NCBI RefSeq assembly: GCF_022815605.1
Contig: NZ_JALGRP010000009.1
Span: forward strand, 1 to 64,000
Source: Microbacterium sp. VKM Ac-2923
GTDB taxonomy: Bacteria; Actinomycetota; Actinomycetes; Actinomycetales; Microbacteriaceae
Direction of reading: 5' to 3'
DNA length: 64,000 bases
Shown here one piece after another: positions 18,801 to 27,809 of this stretch. The position numbers and the translations under genes are program-made. How positions within the stretch are numbered: the first letter of the stretch is position 1; each line of letters opens with the position of its first letter. Below the pieces are notes generated by a model that saw only the letters and a list, made by a program, of their open reading frames with translations, was not told where the DNA came from and ran no database searches.

Positions 18801-19114
18801 CTCAGCCGACAACCGGCCCGACCACGGGCCCGACCGCCGAGCCGACCACGGGTCCGACCGCGCAGCCGACAACCGGCCCGACCGCTCAGCCGACGTCGGG
18901 CGCGACCGCGCAGCCGACGATCGCCCCGACTCCGCAGACGTCGGTGACCGCCGGCCCCGGGGGCACATCGCTGCCGGGTAAGCCGGCGGGGAGCGGATCG
19001 CGCGGGCTGGCTGCGACCGGGATCGATGGAGCGGGATGGCTCGCGGTCGGTGGGATCGCGCTCGCGATGATCATCGTCAGCGTGCTGCTGCGACGCCGGA
19101 GCCGCCTCCGGTGA
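15872..19114 (+). CDS. wall-anchored GH85 endo-beta-N-acetylglucosaminidase
   Basis: A 1080-residue surface enzyme that would cleave between the two core GlcNAc residues of N-linked glycans. It has a long twin-basic-looking signal peptide (RRGRRRRR then a hydrophobic core ending in AFA). The GH85 catalytic domain (about 45-480) contains the hallmark GYFINQEEIAG with the Asn243/Glu245 pair. Beta-rich galactose-binding and fibronectin-like regions follow (about 480-890), then a Thr/Pro/Glu-Ala-Gly stalk (about 893-1020). It ends with the sorting signal LAATG (about 1046), a hydrophobic helix and RRRSRLR. LAxTG is the motif used by class E sortases. It is the last gene of the operon, behind a 89-bp spacer. 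Confidence 0.92.
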   Translation: MTTSSSSPHRRGRRRRRTAVAAVSVAATAILTVTATGAFASDTLPWQGPSAVGENQPYQHGYTAPDLLRWDPASDRDAEMLRAHVPLQQRIAADPDTQRNPQLPSETQLLTLAGDYGNAFFESHQGTNEFSQHLFNFWQYTDVYAPWHGMPVEGVPVDYYDPSLEWTQKWFEFGMLNLPNPAYTNAAHVNGARSLACIFFSANDRGDQTYRELLVRDADGSFPVAEKLIEVAQYYGFDGYFINQEEIAGVAPADVPVYKAFLKALRDGGMYVQWYDSTDSPSGSLTYQNEFNGINSPWVKDADLGRVSDSMFLNYWWNSDKLAASQAHATSLGLDPLETVYAGVEAGKDQFSQVYDLDQIFDGNGDPRVSIATLGADFVSSDYANKTDDAKQWEVFDRERRWWTGSSTGATTPESGWDGVAKYIAERSVISGTEFSTDFSTGHGLSTWVDGELSSEAEWGDINRQDYLPTWQWWVDTASTTPLVADFDYGPEYVSAERFAYAPVGGFNGGNSLVLSGRLDADNTARLFKTDLDVTAESQVELTYAKSTADDSELRIAAVFASDPSTVVELPIADSGAATGGWRTATVDLADRAGDSLITIGLTAGAGAAPIDGYQVNVGALRVVTGQAGVPAAPSGFAVDEYLPGSDELFVSWELGDWNDVRRYELYLGDEYLGGGFDQVHYVKNMPERAGELRLIAVGPDGTRSEAAVVPFDPAAAPATVTTSQDADRLDVTWTGSPAAATVTLRELDSDQSWQRDAAAGTATVAFEGVPTDGGRYSVTVAPSGSSTAATARAAFTDTEITAYPAEAARFDGDNVRLTRPDLDDWHTLKILEDGQPLQFDTTYSQGPRPYIIRGRTTYPAMNPTLSSTTSEVVAVIEDYAGNTARTVLRAGPTTEPTPTPEPTPTAEPTPEPTPTAEPTPTAEPTPEPTPTAEPTPTAEPTPTAEPTPEPTPTAEPTPTTGPTAQPTTGPTTGPTAQPTTGPTTGPTAEPTTGPTAQPTTGPTAQPTSGATAQPTIAPTPQTSVTAGPGGTSLPGKPAGSGSRGLAATGIDGAGWLAVGGIALAMIIVSVLLRRRSRLR
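18550..18930 (+). repeat. coding Pro/Thr-rich repeat stalk in the GH85 gene
   Basis: The DNA repeats hexamer- to 18-bp-based units such as GAGCCGACGCCGACCGCG, encoding runs of TPEP/TPTAEP followed by TTGPTAQP-type units. This resembles wall-spanning linkers of anchored actinobacterial proteins. The repetitive DNA makes copy-number variation likely. Confidence 0.85.
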
Positions 19115-19119
19115 GCACA

Positions 19120-19157
19120 TGCCGCGCCGGAGGGCCGATCACCCCTCCGGCGCGGCA
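19120..19157 (+). terminator. hairpin terminator after the GH85 gene
   Basis: Perfect 15-bp arms at 19120-19134 and 19143-19157 around an 8-nt loop begin 6 bp after the stop codon. There is no T-run, as is common in high-GC actinobacteria. It closes the glycan operon before the convergent regulator gene. Confidence 0.75.
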
Positions 19158-19314
19158 CACGCCCCGTCTGATCGGTTCGCAGTGATCGACCGCCCCGAAG
19201 TCCCGGCTTCGTGGATGGCGTCCTCGTCGTCGAGCACACCGCTGCGCCCTCGCCGAGGTGACGCCTTCTCGCGGACCGTTCACCCCCTTCGGGGGAGGAT
19301 TCCCCGCTCGCGCG

Positions 19315-20793
19315 TCACTCGCGCGGAGCGTGCGCCGCGAGGAATTCGTACATCTCCGTCGCGTCGACGCCCGGGAAGGCGCCGGTCGGCAAGGTGGCCA
19401 GCAGCGTCCGAGGCGTGCGCACGTTCGGCCAGGCCTGATCGCGCCACGCCTCTTCGAGGGCGGCGGGGGCGCGACGACAGCACGTCTCGACCGCGTGACG
19501 CGAAACGCCGCGGTTGGGGGTGTCACGCCCGCGGAACCACCGGGTGTCGTCGAAGCGCACTCCCACGCTCACCGAGTGCGCCCCCTCGCTCGACTGCTCC
19601 ACCCGTGCCGTGCACCAGTAGGTGCCGTTTCCGGTGTCGGTGTACTGGTAGTAGGGGTTGAAGAGGTCGTCCTCGTCGAAGACGACGCGGCTCGTCCACC
19701 GTCGGCAGCACATCTGCCCCTCGATCGACCCGAGGCGATCCGTGGGGAAGTTCACGTCGTCGTTCTCGTACGCCTTCGTGATCGTGCCCGACTCGTGCAC
19801 CTTGAGGAAGTGCACCGGGATGCCGAGGTGCACGGTGGCGAGGTTGGTGAAGCGGTGCGCGGCGGTCTCGTACGACACCGAGTAGGCGTCGCGGAGGTCT
19901 TCGATGCTGATCGTGCGCCGCTCCTTCGCCTCGCGCAGGACCGGCACGACGTGCGCCTCGGGCATCAGCAGCGCCCCGGTGAGGTAGTTCGTCTCGACGC
20001 GCTGGCGGAGGAACTCGTCGTAGCTCGTCGGCTCGCCGTGACCGAGCACCCGGCTCGACAGGGCCTGCAGCACCGCTGCGCGAGGATCTGCTTTGGCGAC
20101 CTTCGTCGAGAGGTAGAGGCGTCCGTTCTTGGCATCCGCGATGCTGCGCGTCGACGACGGCAGGTCGGGCACGTAGTGCAGCGAGAAGCCGAGGTGGGCG
20201 GCGATGTCGCTCGCCCCGCGCTGGGTGAGCGGTCCTCCCGGGTGGTCGATGCTGTCGAGCAACGCGGATGCCACGCGCTCGAGCTCCGGGAAATGGTTGT
20301 CCTGCGTGCGCATCAGGCGGCGCAGGGCGACGTTCGCGCGACGCGCCTCCTCGGGCGTCGCCGAGCGTTCCTCGCGGAGACGCTCGATCTCGGCCCGGAG
20401 CGTCAACATCGCCGTGAGCACCTCGTCCGGCACCGCGCGCCCCATGCGGAACGGGGCGATGCCCAGCGCCTTGAACGTCGGGCCGCGCATCGCGCGCTCC
20501 ACCGACAGCTCGAGGGTGGCGCGGGCGTCGAGGGGCTCGGCATCCAGGATCTGATCGAGTCGGCACTCCAGCGCCCGCGCGATCGCCTGCAGCAGGGTGA
20601 GCTTCGCCTCGCGCCGGCCGTTCTCGATCATGGACATCTGACTCGGCGCCCGGCCGACGGCGCCGGCGAGGTCGTCGAGCGTCATTGCGCGCGCGGTGCG
20701 CAGCTGACGGATGCGCCGGCCGATGGTGAGGGTGTCCACCTCGCCATCGTCGAGCGGAAGGGATGCCGAGGGGAGCGAGACGCCGGTGTCCAT
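19315..20793 (-). CDS. ramB: RamB-like XRE/ScfR-type regulator of acetate and glyoxylate genes
   Basis: A 492-residue regulator. It has an N-terminal XRE helix-turn-helix (about 26-80, ending in [20 protein letters not shown]), a central ImmA/IrrE-like region, and a C-terminal domain with clustered cysteines ([16 protein letters not shown]) that may bind metal. This architecture matches RamB of corynebacteria, which controls aceA and aceB, and those genes lie immediately divergent here. The ATG at 20793 is preferred over one 14 codons upstream because it leaves room for the divergent promoter region. The effector may be an acyl-CoA or a metabolite; this is known only for relatives. Confidence 0.87.
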   Translation of the reverse strand: MDTGVSLPSASLPLDDGEVDTLTIGRRIRQLRTARAMTLDDLAGAVGRAPSQMSMIENGRREAKLTLLQAIARALECRLDQILDAEPLDARATLELSVERAMRGPTFKALGIAPFRMGRAVPDEVLTAMLTLRAEIERLREERSATPEEARRANVALRRLMRTQDNHFPELERVASALLDSIDHPGGPLTQRGASDIAAHLGFSLHYVPDLPSSTRSIADAKNGRLYLSTKVAKADPRAAVLQALSSRVLGHGEPTSYDEFLRQRVETNYLTGALLMPEAHVVPVLREAKERRTISIEDLRDAYSVSYETAAHRFTNLATVHLGIPVHFLKVHESGTITKAYENDDVNFPTDRLGSIEGQMCCRRWTSRVVFDEDDLFNPYYQYTDTGNGTYWCTARVEQSSEGAHSVSVGVRFDDTRWFRGRDTPNRGVSRHAVETCCRRAPAALEEAWRDQAWPNVRTPRTLLATLPTGAFPGVDATEMYEFLAAHAPRE

Positions 20794-20815
20794 GAGCCAG
20801 AGTCTCACAGCAGCG

Positions 20816-20867
20816 GAAGATCGGGCGATCTTCACACCCCTCCGTCGCTCTCAGAGCCGTGATCTTC
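20816..20867. promoter_or_regulatory. candidate RamB-type operators upstream of aceA
   Basis: GAAGATC (20816-20822) and GATCTTC (20827-20833) form a perfect 7-bp inverted repeat around GGGC. A third GATCTTC half-site follows at 20861-20867. They sit between the divergent regulator and aceA, about 55-105 bp upstream of the aceA start. The repeated half-site in a regulator-target gap suggests an operator, though it does not match the published corynebacterial RamB consensus that I recall. Confidence 0.55.
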
Positions 20868-20920
20868 GCCCACAGTGGTGGTCACGGGGCACCGAGGCCC
20901 CGGCATCCGAAGGAGGAGAC

Positions 20921-22237
20921 ATGACGATCCAGGCCACCCCCGCCGCCCCGCCCCTGCGCGCCGGAGACCAGACCGAGACCGCCGCCGAGCTCCGTGCCGC
21001 CTGGGACGCCGACCCCCGCTGGGACGGCGTCGAGCGCACGTTCTCGGCCGACGACGTCGTCCGCCTGCGCGGAACCGTCCGCGAAGAGGCGACTCTGGCC
21101 CGTCGCGGAGCGGAGAACCTCTGGAACCTCCTGCACACCGAGGAGTACGTCCGCGCGCTCGGCGCCTACACCGGCGGTCAGGCCGTCCAGCAGGTGCGAG
21201 CGGGGCTCAAGGCCATCTACCTCAGTGGCTGGCAGGTCGCCGCCGACGGGAACCTCGCCGGTCAGACCTACCCCGACCAGAGCCTCTACCCCGCCAACAG
21301 CGTCCCTGCGGTGGTCCGTCGCATCAACAACGCCCTGCTGCGTCAGGACCAGATCGAGCGCGCCGAAGGAGAGGTCAGCCGGGATTGGCTCGCGCCGATC
21401 GTCGCCGACGCGGAGGCCGGGTTCGGCGGACCGCTGAACGCCTACGAGCTCGCGCAGTCGCTCATCCAGGCCGGAGCTGCCGGCATCCACTGGGAAGACC
21501 AGCTCGCCAGCGAGAAGAAGTGCGGCCACCTCGGCGGCAAGGTGCTCGTGCCGATCCAGCAGCACATCCGCACCCTCAACGCCGCCCGTCTCGCGGCCGA
21601 CGTCGCGGGCGTGCCGACGGTGATCATCGCCCGCACCGACGCTCTCGCCGCCGACCTGCTCACCAGCGACGTCGACGAGCGGGACGCGCCGTTCCTCACC
21701 GGGGAGCGCACGTCCGAGGGCTTCTCCCGGGTGCGTCCGGGACTGGATGCCGTCATCGCCCGCGGTCTCGCCTTCGCGCCCCACGCCGATCTGCTGTGGG
21801 TCGAGACCGGCGAGCCTGACATCGCGGTGGCCCGTGCCTTCGCCGAGGCCGTCCACGCCCGCTACCCCGGCAAGATGCTCGCGTACAACTGCTCGCCGAG
21901 CTTCAACTGGAAGCGCCACCTCGACGACGCGCAGATCGCGACCTTCCAGGCCGACCTGGCCGCCATGGGCTATGCCTTCCAGTTCATCACCCTGGCCGGC
22001 TTCCACGCCGTCAACCACTCGATGTTCTCCCTCGCCCGCGGCTACGCCGAGCGCGCCATGAGCGCCTACGTCGAACTGCAGGAAACCGAGTTCGCCGCCG
22101 AAGCCGACGGATACACCGCCACACGCCACCAGCGCGAAGCGGGCACCGGCTACTTCGACGTCGTCTCCACGGCGCTCAACCCCGACAGCGCCACCCTCGC
22201 CCTGGCGGGCTCCACCGAGACCGCGCAGTTCCACTGA
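20921..22237 (+). CDS. aceA: isocitrate lyase
   Basis: A 438-residue enzyme that splits isocitrate into glyoxylate and succinate, the first step of the glyoxylate shunt. The signature KKCGHLGGK carries the catalytic Cys201; the N-terminal WDADPRWDG and the [13 protein letters not shown] segment are also family marks. The length is that of the short bacterial form. The ATG follows a strong AAGGAGGAG ribosome-binding site. It is followed 124 bp later by malate synthase, with a large hairpin in between, and is divergent from its probable regulator. Confidence 0.97.
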   Translation: MTIQATPAAPPLRAGDQTETAAELRAAWDADPRWDGVERTFSADDVVRLRGTVREEATLARRGAENLWNLLHTEEYVRALGAYTGGQAVQQVRAGLKAIYLSGWQVAADGNLAGQTYPDQSLYPANSVPAVVRRINNALLRQDQIERAEGEVSRDWLAPIVADAEAGFGGPLNAYELAQSLIQAGAAGIHWEDQLASEKKCGHLGGKVLVPIQQHIRTLNAARLAADVAGVPTVIIARTDALAADLLTSDVDERDAPFLTGERTSEGFSRVRPGLDAVIARGLAFAPHADLLWVETGEPDIAVARAFAEAVHARYPGKMLAYNCSPSFNWKRHLDDAQIATFQADLAAMGYAFQFITLAGFHAVNHSMFSLARGYAERAMSAYVELQETEFAAEADGYTATRHQREAGTGYFDVVSTALNPDSATLALAGSTETAQFH

Positions 22238-22245
22238 CCCGTTCT

Positions 22246-22300
22246 GAGTGTCCACGACACCCGGACGGTTTCGAACCTCCTCCGGGTGTCCTGGACACTC
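22246..22300. other. 20-bp-arm hairpin between aceA and aceB
   Basis: Arms at 22246-22265 and 22281-22300 are complementary except for one base pair, with a 15-nt loop. It lies just after the aceA stop and about 60 bp before the aceB start. It could be a terminator, an attenuator that lowers aceB expression, or an mRNA stabiliser. Confidence 0.65.
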
Positions 22301-22361
22301 GGCATCCCCCCTCGCGTCGCGCGGGTGGCGGGTGCCGAACCCGACACAGAGAGCCACGACC

Positions 22362-24020
<1,659 letters not shown>

Positions 24021-24032
24021 TCGCTCACGGTC

Positions 24033-24063
24033 GCGCCCCTCCCGCCACCCGCGGGAGGGGCGC
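24033..24063 (+). terminator. hairpin terminator after aceB
   Basis: Perfect 13-bp GC arms at 24033-24045 and 24051-24063 with a 5-nt loop begin 12 bp after the aceB stop. It lies between convergent aceB and the DUF1990 gene and could serve both directions. Confidence 0.75.
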
Positions 24064-24082
24064 CTCCGCGGAAAACCCGAGG

Positions 24083-24568
24083 TCAGAGTGCGTGCAGGTA
24101 CCGCCGCGTCATCCACGCCTGCACGAGGCGCCCGAGCGGGGCGCCGACGCGCGTGAACCAGCGGCCCGGTTTCGAGAACGCCGCGATCTCGAAGGCGACC
24201 TCGTCCGACGGGCCGAGCGTCAGCGTGAACCGCTCCTCCCCGCGCTCGGGGTGACCCGGCAGTGTTCCGTACGCGAAGCCAGCCAGGGTGTCGGTGCGCT
24301 CGGCCCACACGACCAGACACGGGATGCGGACGCTCAGGATGCCGAACCCCAGCCGCATCGTCACGCGGCTGCCGGTGCGCATCGGCGACTTCGACAATTC
24401 GACCCGAGCGCCCGCCCGGCGCTGCACCTCTCCCGCGAGCAGAGCGTCTGCGGCTCGCTCGAAGTCGGCCCGCCCGTGCCCGATGATGCGCCGAGCCCGC
24501 ACGTGGTGGTACCCGGGCGGCATCACGCCGGCTGTCGCGCCGACCTCGTCGTAGGTCAGGCCGTCCAT
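24083..24568 (-). CDS. DUF1990 family protein
   Basis: A 161-residue protein matching the DUF1990 pattern: an N-terminal LTYDEVGAT, then GYHHVRARRIIGHG, an RRAGARVELSKSPM region, and the C-terminal ERFTLTLGPSDEVAFEIAAF-like strand set ending in a Trp/Arg-rich helix. The function is unknown, though the fold is thought to be lipocalin/START-like. The ATG is supported by a TACCGT -10 element exactly 6 nt upstream, implying a leaderless mRNA. An open frame runs 62 codons further upstream but is Pro/Gly/Ala low-complexity and not real protein. Confidence 0.85.
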   Translation of the reverse strand: MDGLTYDEVGATAGVMPPGYHHVRARRIIGHGRADFERAADALLAGEVQRRAGARVELSKSPMRTGSRVTMRLGFGILSVRIPCLVVWAERTDTLAGFAYGTLPGHPERGEERFTLTLGPSDEVAFEIAAFSKPGRWFTRVGAPLGRLVQAWMTRRYLHAL

Positions 24569-24985
24569 GCGTTCACGGTAGCCGGGCGCACCACGCGGGT
24601 CGGCGGGGTTGCGGCGGCGGGCGGGGCTCGGTGGCGGGGGAGGGGTGGTGGCCCGGTGGCCCGGTACCGGGGGGAGGGGCGGCGGCCGGTGGCTCGGTGC
24701 CGGGGGAAGGGGCGGCGGCCCGGTGCCGGGGGAAGGGGCGGCGGCGGAGGGCATTCGGCGGGGGGAGGACGAGGAAGTGCTCGCGCGTCCTCCGCTCCCC
24801 GGATCTCCTCCCGCCGCGGCGCCGCCCGGGCCGCCGCGCCGCTGCCGGCGCCCGTCGCGCCGCCGCCGGGGCCGCCGCGCCGCTGCCGGGGCCGCCGCGC
24901 CGCTGCCGGGGCCCGCCGCGCCGCCGCCGGGGCCCGCCGCGCCCCGTTCGGGAGCGATGTCGGCGCCCGCGCCTACGCTGGAGCC
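24569..24985. repeat. GC-rich intergenic minisatellite region
   Basis: This 417-bp gap between the divergent DUF1990 and moeA genes is almost pure G/C. It holds two repeat families: about three copies of a CCGGGGGAAGGGGCGGCGGC-like unit around 24661-24745, and about five copies of a 21-bp GCCGCCGCGCCGCTGCCGGGG-like unit around 24826-24945. All frames stay open because stop codons need A and T. No gene is supported here. Confidence 0.75.
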
Positions 24986-25018
24986 ATGCCCGTCCCCACC
25001 GCCCGGCCGACCGCGTGA
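24986..25018 (+). CDS. possible 10-residue leader peptide ahead of moeA
   Basis: An ATG at 24986 starts a 10-codon frame (MPVPTARPTA) whose TGA overlaps the moeA GTG start by 4 nt (GTGA). A TACGCT -10 element ends exactly 6 nt before the ATG, so the transcript would begin at this ATG. The real moeA start has no ribosome-binding site of its own, so leaderless translation of the short frame would deliver ribosomes to moeA. Alternatively the stop results from a small frameshift and the peptide is the true moeA N-terminus. Confidence 0.4.
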   Translation: MPVPTARPTA

Positions 25019-26202
25019 TCGGGGTCGCCGACCACCTCGCCGCCGTCCTCGCGGCGGTGGAGCCCTTCGCCCCCGAGCAGCGCGACGTCGCGGCGGCGCG
25101 CGGGCGGGTGCTGCGGCATCCGGTGTCCGCGGGCGTCGACGTGCCGGCCTTCGACTCCTCGGCGATGGACGGCTTCGCGGTGCGCGACCTCACCGCGCCC
25201 GCGACCCTGCGCGTGATCGCCGACCTGCCCGCCGGCACCGGTCTGAATCCCCGAATGGATGCCGGTGACGCCGTCCGCATCATGACGGGGGCGCCCGTGC
25301 CGACCGATGCCACCGCGGTCGTCCCGTTCGAAGAGACGGAACGCGGACTCGCCGGGGGGCTCGACCCGGTCACCGTTCTGGTCCCGCCGCGCGGGCCGGG
25401 TGCGCACATCCGCCGCCGCGGCTCCGACGTGCGCGCGGGCGACCTCGTCGTGCCGGCGGGAGTACGCCTGAACGCGGCGCGGATCGGCGCGATCGCGGCA
25501 TCCGGGATCGGCACCGTCTCGGTGTCGCGCGCGGCGCGCGTGGCCGTCGTGTCCACGGGGTCCGAGCTCATCGCCCCGGGCGTCGGGCTTCGACGCGGGC
25601 AGATCCCCGAGTCCAACAGCGTGCTGCTCGCGGGGCTGGCGGAGGAGGCCGGCGCCGAGGTCGTGCTGCGTACCAGCGTGGGCGACGAGGGGGAGGGACC
25701 CCGCCGCGCGATCGCCGCCGCAGAAGCGGCCGGGGCCGACGTCGTGGTGTTCTCTGGCGGGGTGAGCGCGGGCGCGTATGAGGTGGTGAAGAACACCCTC
25801 GGAGACCTCATGCGCTTCGAGCGCGTGCGCATGCAGCCCGGCAAACCGCAGGGATTCGGGCGCACTCCCGGCGGCATCCTGCTCTTCGGCCTTCCCGGCA
25901 ACCCGGTGAGCGCAGCGGTGTCGTTCGAGCTGTTCGCGCGTCCGGCGCTCCGGGCGTTGGAGGGCGAAGCCGACCTCGGCGGTGAGGCGGTGCGCGTCGC
26001 CCTCACCGCCGGTCGCCGCGCCCGGCCCGACCGCGTGCAGTACGTACCGGTGCGCGTCGACCGCAGCGACCCTGCTCGCTGGACCGCCACGCCGACGGCG
26101 CATGGGACGCGCGGTCTCGGCGACGCCGACGGGCTCGCCGTCATCCCGCCCAGCGACGACGATCTGGTCGCCGGAGACCTCGTGACGGTGACCCGGTGGT
26201 GA
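25015..26202 (+). CDS. moeA: molybdopterin molybdotransferase
   Basis: A 395-residue MoeA, which inserts molybdate into adenylylated molybdopterin. Family marks in order are PAFDSSAMDGFAVR (about 43-56), RIMTGAPVPTDATAVVPFE, a central MoCF-biosynthesis domain with VAVVSTGSEL, GQIPESNSVLL and FSGGVSAGAYEVV, and then the GLPGNPVSAAVSFELF segment with the C-terminal beta domain. The GTG start at 25015 gives the normal N-terminus and overlaps a short leader frame. mobA starts on the stop codon (GTGA). Confidence 0.95.
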   Translation: MIGVADHLAAVLAAVEPFAPEQRDVAAARGRVLRHPVSAGVDVPAFDSSAMDGFAVRDLTAPATLRVIADLPAGTGLNPRMDAGDAVRIMTGAPVPTDATAVVPFEETERGLAGGLDPVTVLVPPRGPGAHIRRRGSDVRAGDLVVPAGVRLNAARIGAIAASGIGTVSVSRAARVAVVSTGSELIAPGVGLRRGQIPESNSVLLAGLAEEAGAEVVLRTSVGDEGEGPRRAIAAAEAAGADVVVFSGGVSAGAYEVVKNTLGDLMRFERVRMQPGKPQGFGRTPGGILLFGLPGNPVSAAVSFELFARPALRALEGEADLGGEAVRVALTAGRRARPDRVQYVPVRVDRSDPARWTATPTAHGTRGLGDADGLAVIPPSDDDLVAGDLVTVTRW

Positions 26203-27029
26203 GCGTCGACGCGATCCTGCTGGCGGGAGGACGCGGGTCGCGGGTGGACGGGGCGGTGAAGCCGCTGTTCGAGGTGAACGGGTCGACGCTGCTGCACAGG
26301 GCGGTCGCCGCCGTCCGCGCGAGCGGCGCGGGCCGCGTCGTCGTCGCGGCGCCCGTGCTCGACGCGCGGCTCGACGTCGTCTGGGTGCGCGAGGACCCGC
26401 CCTTCGGCGGCCCGGTCGCGGGGATCGTCGCGGCCCTCCCCGAGGTGGATGCCGAGGAGGTCTACGTCATCGCGTGCGACCTGCCCACCGCGGATGCCGC
26501 GGTGGCGCTGCTTCCCGCCCCGCTCCCGGTCGGGGTCGACGGTGCATGCCTCGACGACGGCCGACGCCAGTGGCTCATCGGCCGGTACCGCACCGCGTCG
26601 CTGCGGGCAGCGGCATCCCCTCTCCCCGGCCGCGGACGCGACGCGTCGATGCGGGCCCTGCTCGGGGGGCTGGTCGTGACCTCGGTGACGGTGGATCCGG
26701 CCCTGACGCATGACGTCGACACGTGGGACGATCTTGAAGCAGCCCGAGGAGGAGCAGCCATGACCGAATCCCGCACCCTGCCGCCCGAGGCGCTCGACGA
26801 CTGGAGCGCCGCACTCGCCGAGCGCTTCGACCTGGGCGAGGGCGACATCCCCATCTCGTTGATCCTCGACCTCGCTCGCGACGTCGCCAACGGCGTGGCC
26901 CGGCCCGCGGCCCCGCTGAGCGCGTTCGTCGCGGGGCTGGTCGCCGGCCGCGCGGGCGGCTCGCCCGCCGACACCGAGGCTGCGGTCGCGGCGGTCGTGG
27001 AGCTGGCCCGCGGGTGGGAGACCCGCTGA
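26199..27029 (+). CDS. mobA: MobA-like nucleotidyltransferase fused to DUF6457-like domain
   Basis: A protein of 276 residues. The N-terminal two-thirds is a MobA-type transferase that would attach GMP to molybdopterin: AILLAGGRGSRVDGAVKPLF near the start, EDPPFGGPVAGI, and VIACDLPTAD. The C-terminal part (about 190-276; LDDWSAALAERFDLG, ILDLARDVANGVARPAAPL) resembles the helical DUF6457 domain found fused to MobA in actinobacteria. The usual RMG of the nucleotide loop is replaced by RVD. The GTG at 26199 overlaps the moeA stop (GTGA); a GTG one codon earlier is also possible. Confidence 0.88.
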   Translation: MSVDAILLAGGRGSRVDGAVKPLFEVNGSTLLHRAVAAVRASGAGRVVVAAPVLDARLDVVWVREDPPFGGPVAGIVAALPEVDAEEVYVIACDLPTADAAVALLPAPLPVGVDGACLDDGRRQWLIGRYRTASLRAAASPLPGRGRDASMRALLGGLVVTSVTVDPALTHDVDTWDDLEAARGGAAMTESRTLPPEALDDWSAALAERFDLGEGDIPISLILDLARDVANGVARPAAPLSAFVAGLVAGRAGGSPADTEAAVAAVVELARGWETR

Positions 27030-27074
27030 GCGCACCGCGCTGACGGTGGTCGGGGCGGCGGCCTCGAACCCTGG

Positions 27075-27470
27075 TCAGCCGCGGGCGACGATGTCGACGG
27101 CGAGGCCGCCTGACGCGGTCTCGAGACGCGAGTCGTTCGTCCAGAAGGCGGTGCACCCGGCTTGACGGGCGACCGCGAGATGCAGGGCATCCGCCGTCTG
27201 CAGGCCCCGATGGCGTGCGCGCAGCAACGCCGCGTCGAGGTAGGCGTCGGGCTCCACCGGCAGCAGTTCGAAAGCGTCGAAGGCGCTCCACATGGTCGAT
27301 TGCGCCTCGGCGTCGGCATCCCGCATCGGTTTCACGAGTGCCTCGAGCATGACCAGGGGGCTCGTGGCGAGTGGCTCGTCCGCGCCTGCGAGAGCGGCGC
27401 GCGTGCGCTCGCCGATGTCGTCGTCGCGCTCGACCGCGTAGATGATCAGGCAGCTGTCGACGTAGATCAC
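27075..27470 (-). CDS. PIN-domain toxin (VapC-like ribonuclease)
   Basis: A 131-residue PIN domain. Acidic active-site residues are visible in YVDSCLIIYAVE near the N-terminus, in MLEALVKP, in the QTADALHLAVA segment and in FWTNDSRLE. This is the arrangement of VapC endoribonuclease toxins. The GTG start overlaps the antitoxin stop (GTGA), so the pair is co-translated. It would cleave RNA when the antitoxin is degraded. Confidence 0.9.
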   Translation of the reverse strand: MIYVDSCLIIYAVERDDDIGERTRAALAGADEPLATSPLVMLEALVKPMRDADAEAQSTMWSAFDAFELLPVEPDAYLDAALLRARHRGLQTADALHLAVARQAGCTAFWTNDSRLETASGGLAVDIVARG

Positions 27471-27718
27471 GCCCCGGCGGCCCGGTTCTCGGCGATGATC
27501 GCGTCGATCTCGTCGACCGGCCGCGCCCGGTCCGGGGTGAGGGGATTCTTCGCCAACCATCCCGCGAACGCGTTGCGGGTGCGTGAGGGGGCCTCGTCGA
27601 TCGGTACGATCCGCGCCACCGGCACGCCGCGCCGCGCGATCGTGACCTCGATCCCCGACTCGGCGTCGGCGATCAGCTTCGAGAGGTTGTTCCGCGCTTC
27701 CAGGACGTTGTACATCAT
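27467..27718 (-). CDS. Phd/YefM-type antitoxin
   Basis: An 83-residue antitoxin. The N-terminal DNA-binding half (YNVLEARNNLSKLIADAESG, then VTIARRGVPVARIVP) is typical of the Phd/YefM family. The acidic C-terminal tail would wrap the PIN toxin. The ATG at 27718 (a second ATG follows directly) is placed by a TAGGAT -10 element exactly 6 nt upstream, indicating a leaderless mRNA. A palindrome overlapping that -10 is the likely autoregulatory operator. Confidence 0.9.
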   Translation of the reverse strand: MMYNVLEARNNLSKLIADAESGIEVTIARRGVPVARIVPIDEAPSRTRNAFAGWLAKNPLTPDRARPVDEIDAIIAENRAAGA

Positions 27719-27724
27719 GGCGGC

Positions 27725-27747
27725 ATCCTAGCCAGGAACCTGGCTAG
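27725..27747 (-). promoter_or_regulatory. toxin-antitoxin promoter and operator palindrome
   Basis: CTAGCCAGGAACCTGGCTAG (27728-27747) is an inverted repeat with 9-bp perfect arms. Its edge is shared with the leftward -10 element TAGGAT (27730-27725), which lies 6 nt before the antitoxin ATG. An antitoxin or toxin-antitoxin complex bound here would block RNA polymerase. Confidence 0.75.
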
Positions 27748-27809
27748 GCGGTGTGCCCGTTGAAGGCGACATCACCTCCGAGCGAAACGCGACGTGGGGG
27801 CTCCGTGAA

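Noticed and set aside
18550..18930. Regular repeats resembling a CRISPR or non-coding satellite array
   Set aside because: The repeats are short, lack unique spacers and are in frame with the GH85 gene, encoding a Pro/Thr stalk.
24573..27035. A long minus-strand frame across moeA and mobA
   Set aside because: It lies antisense to two clearly recognised genes and extends into the GC minisatellite, where all frames are open.
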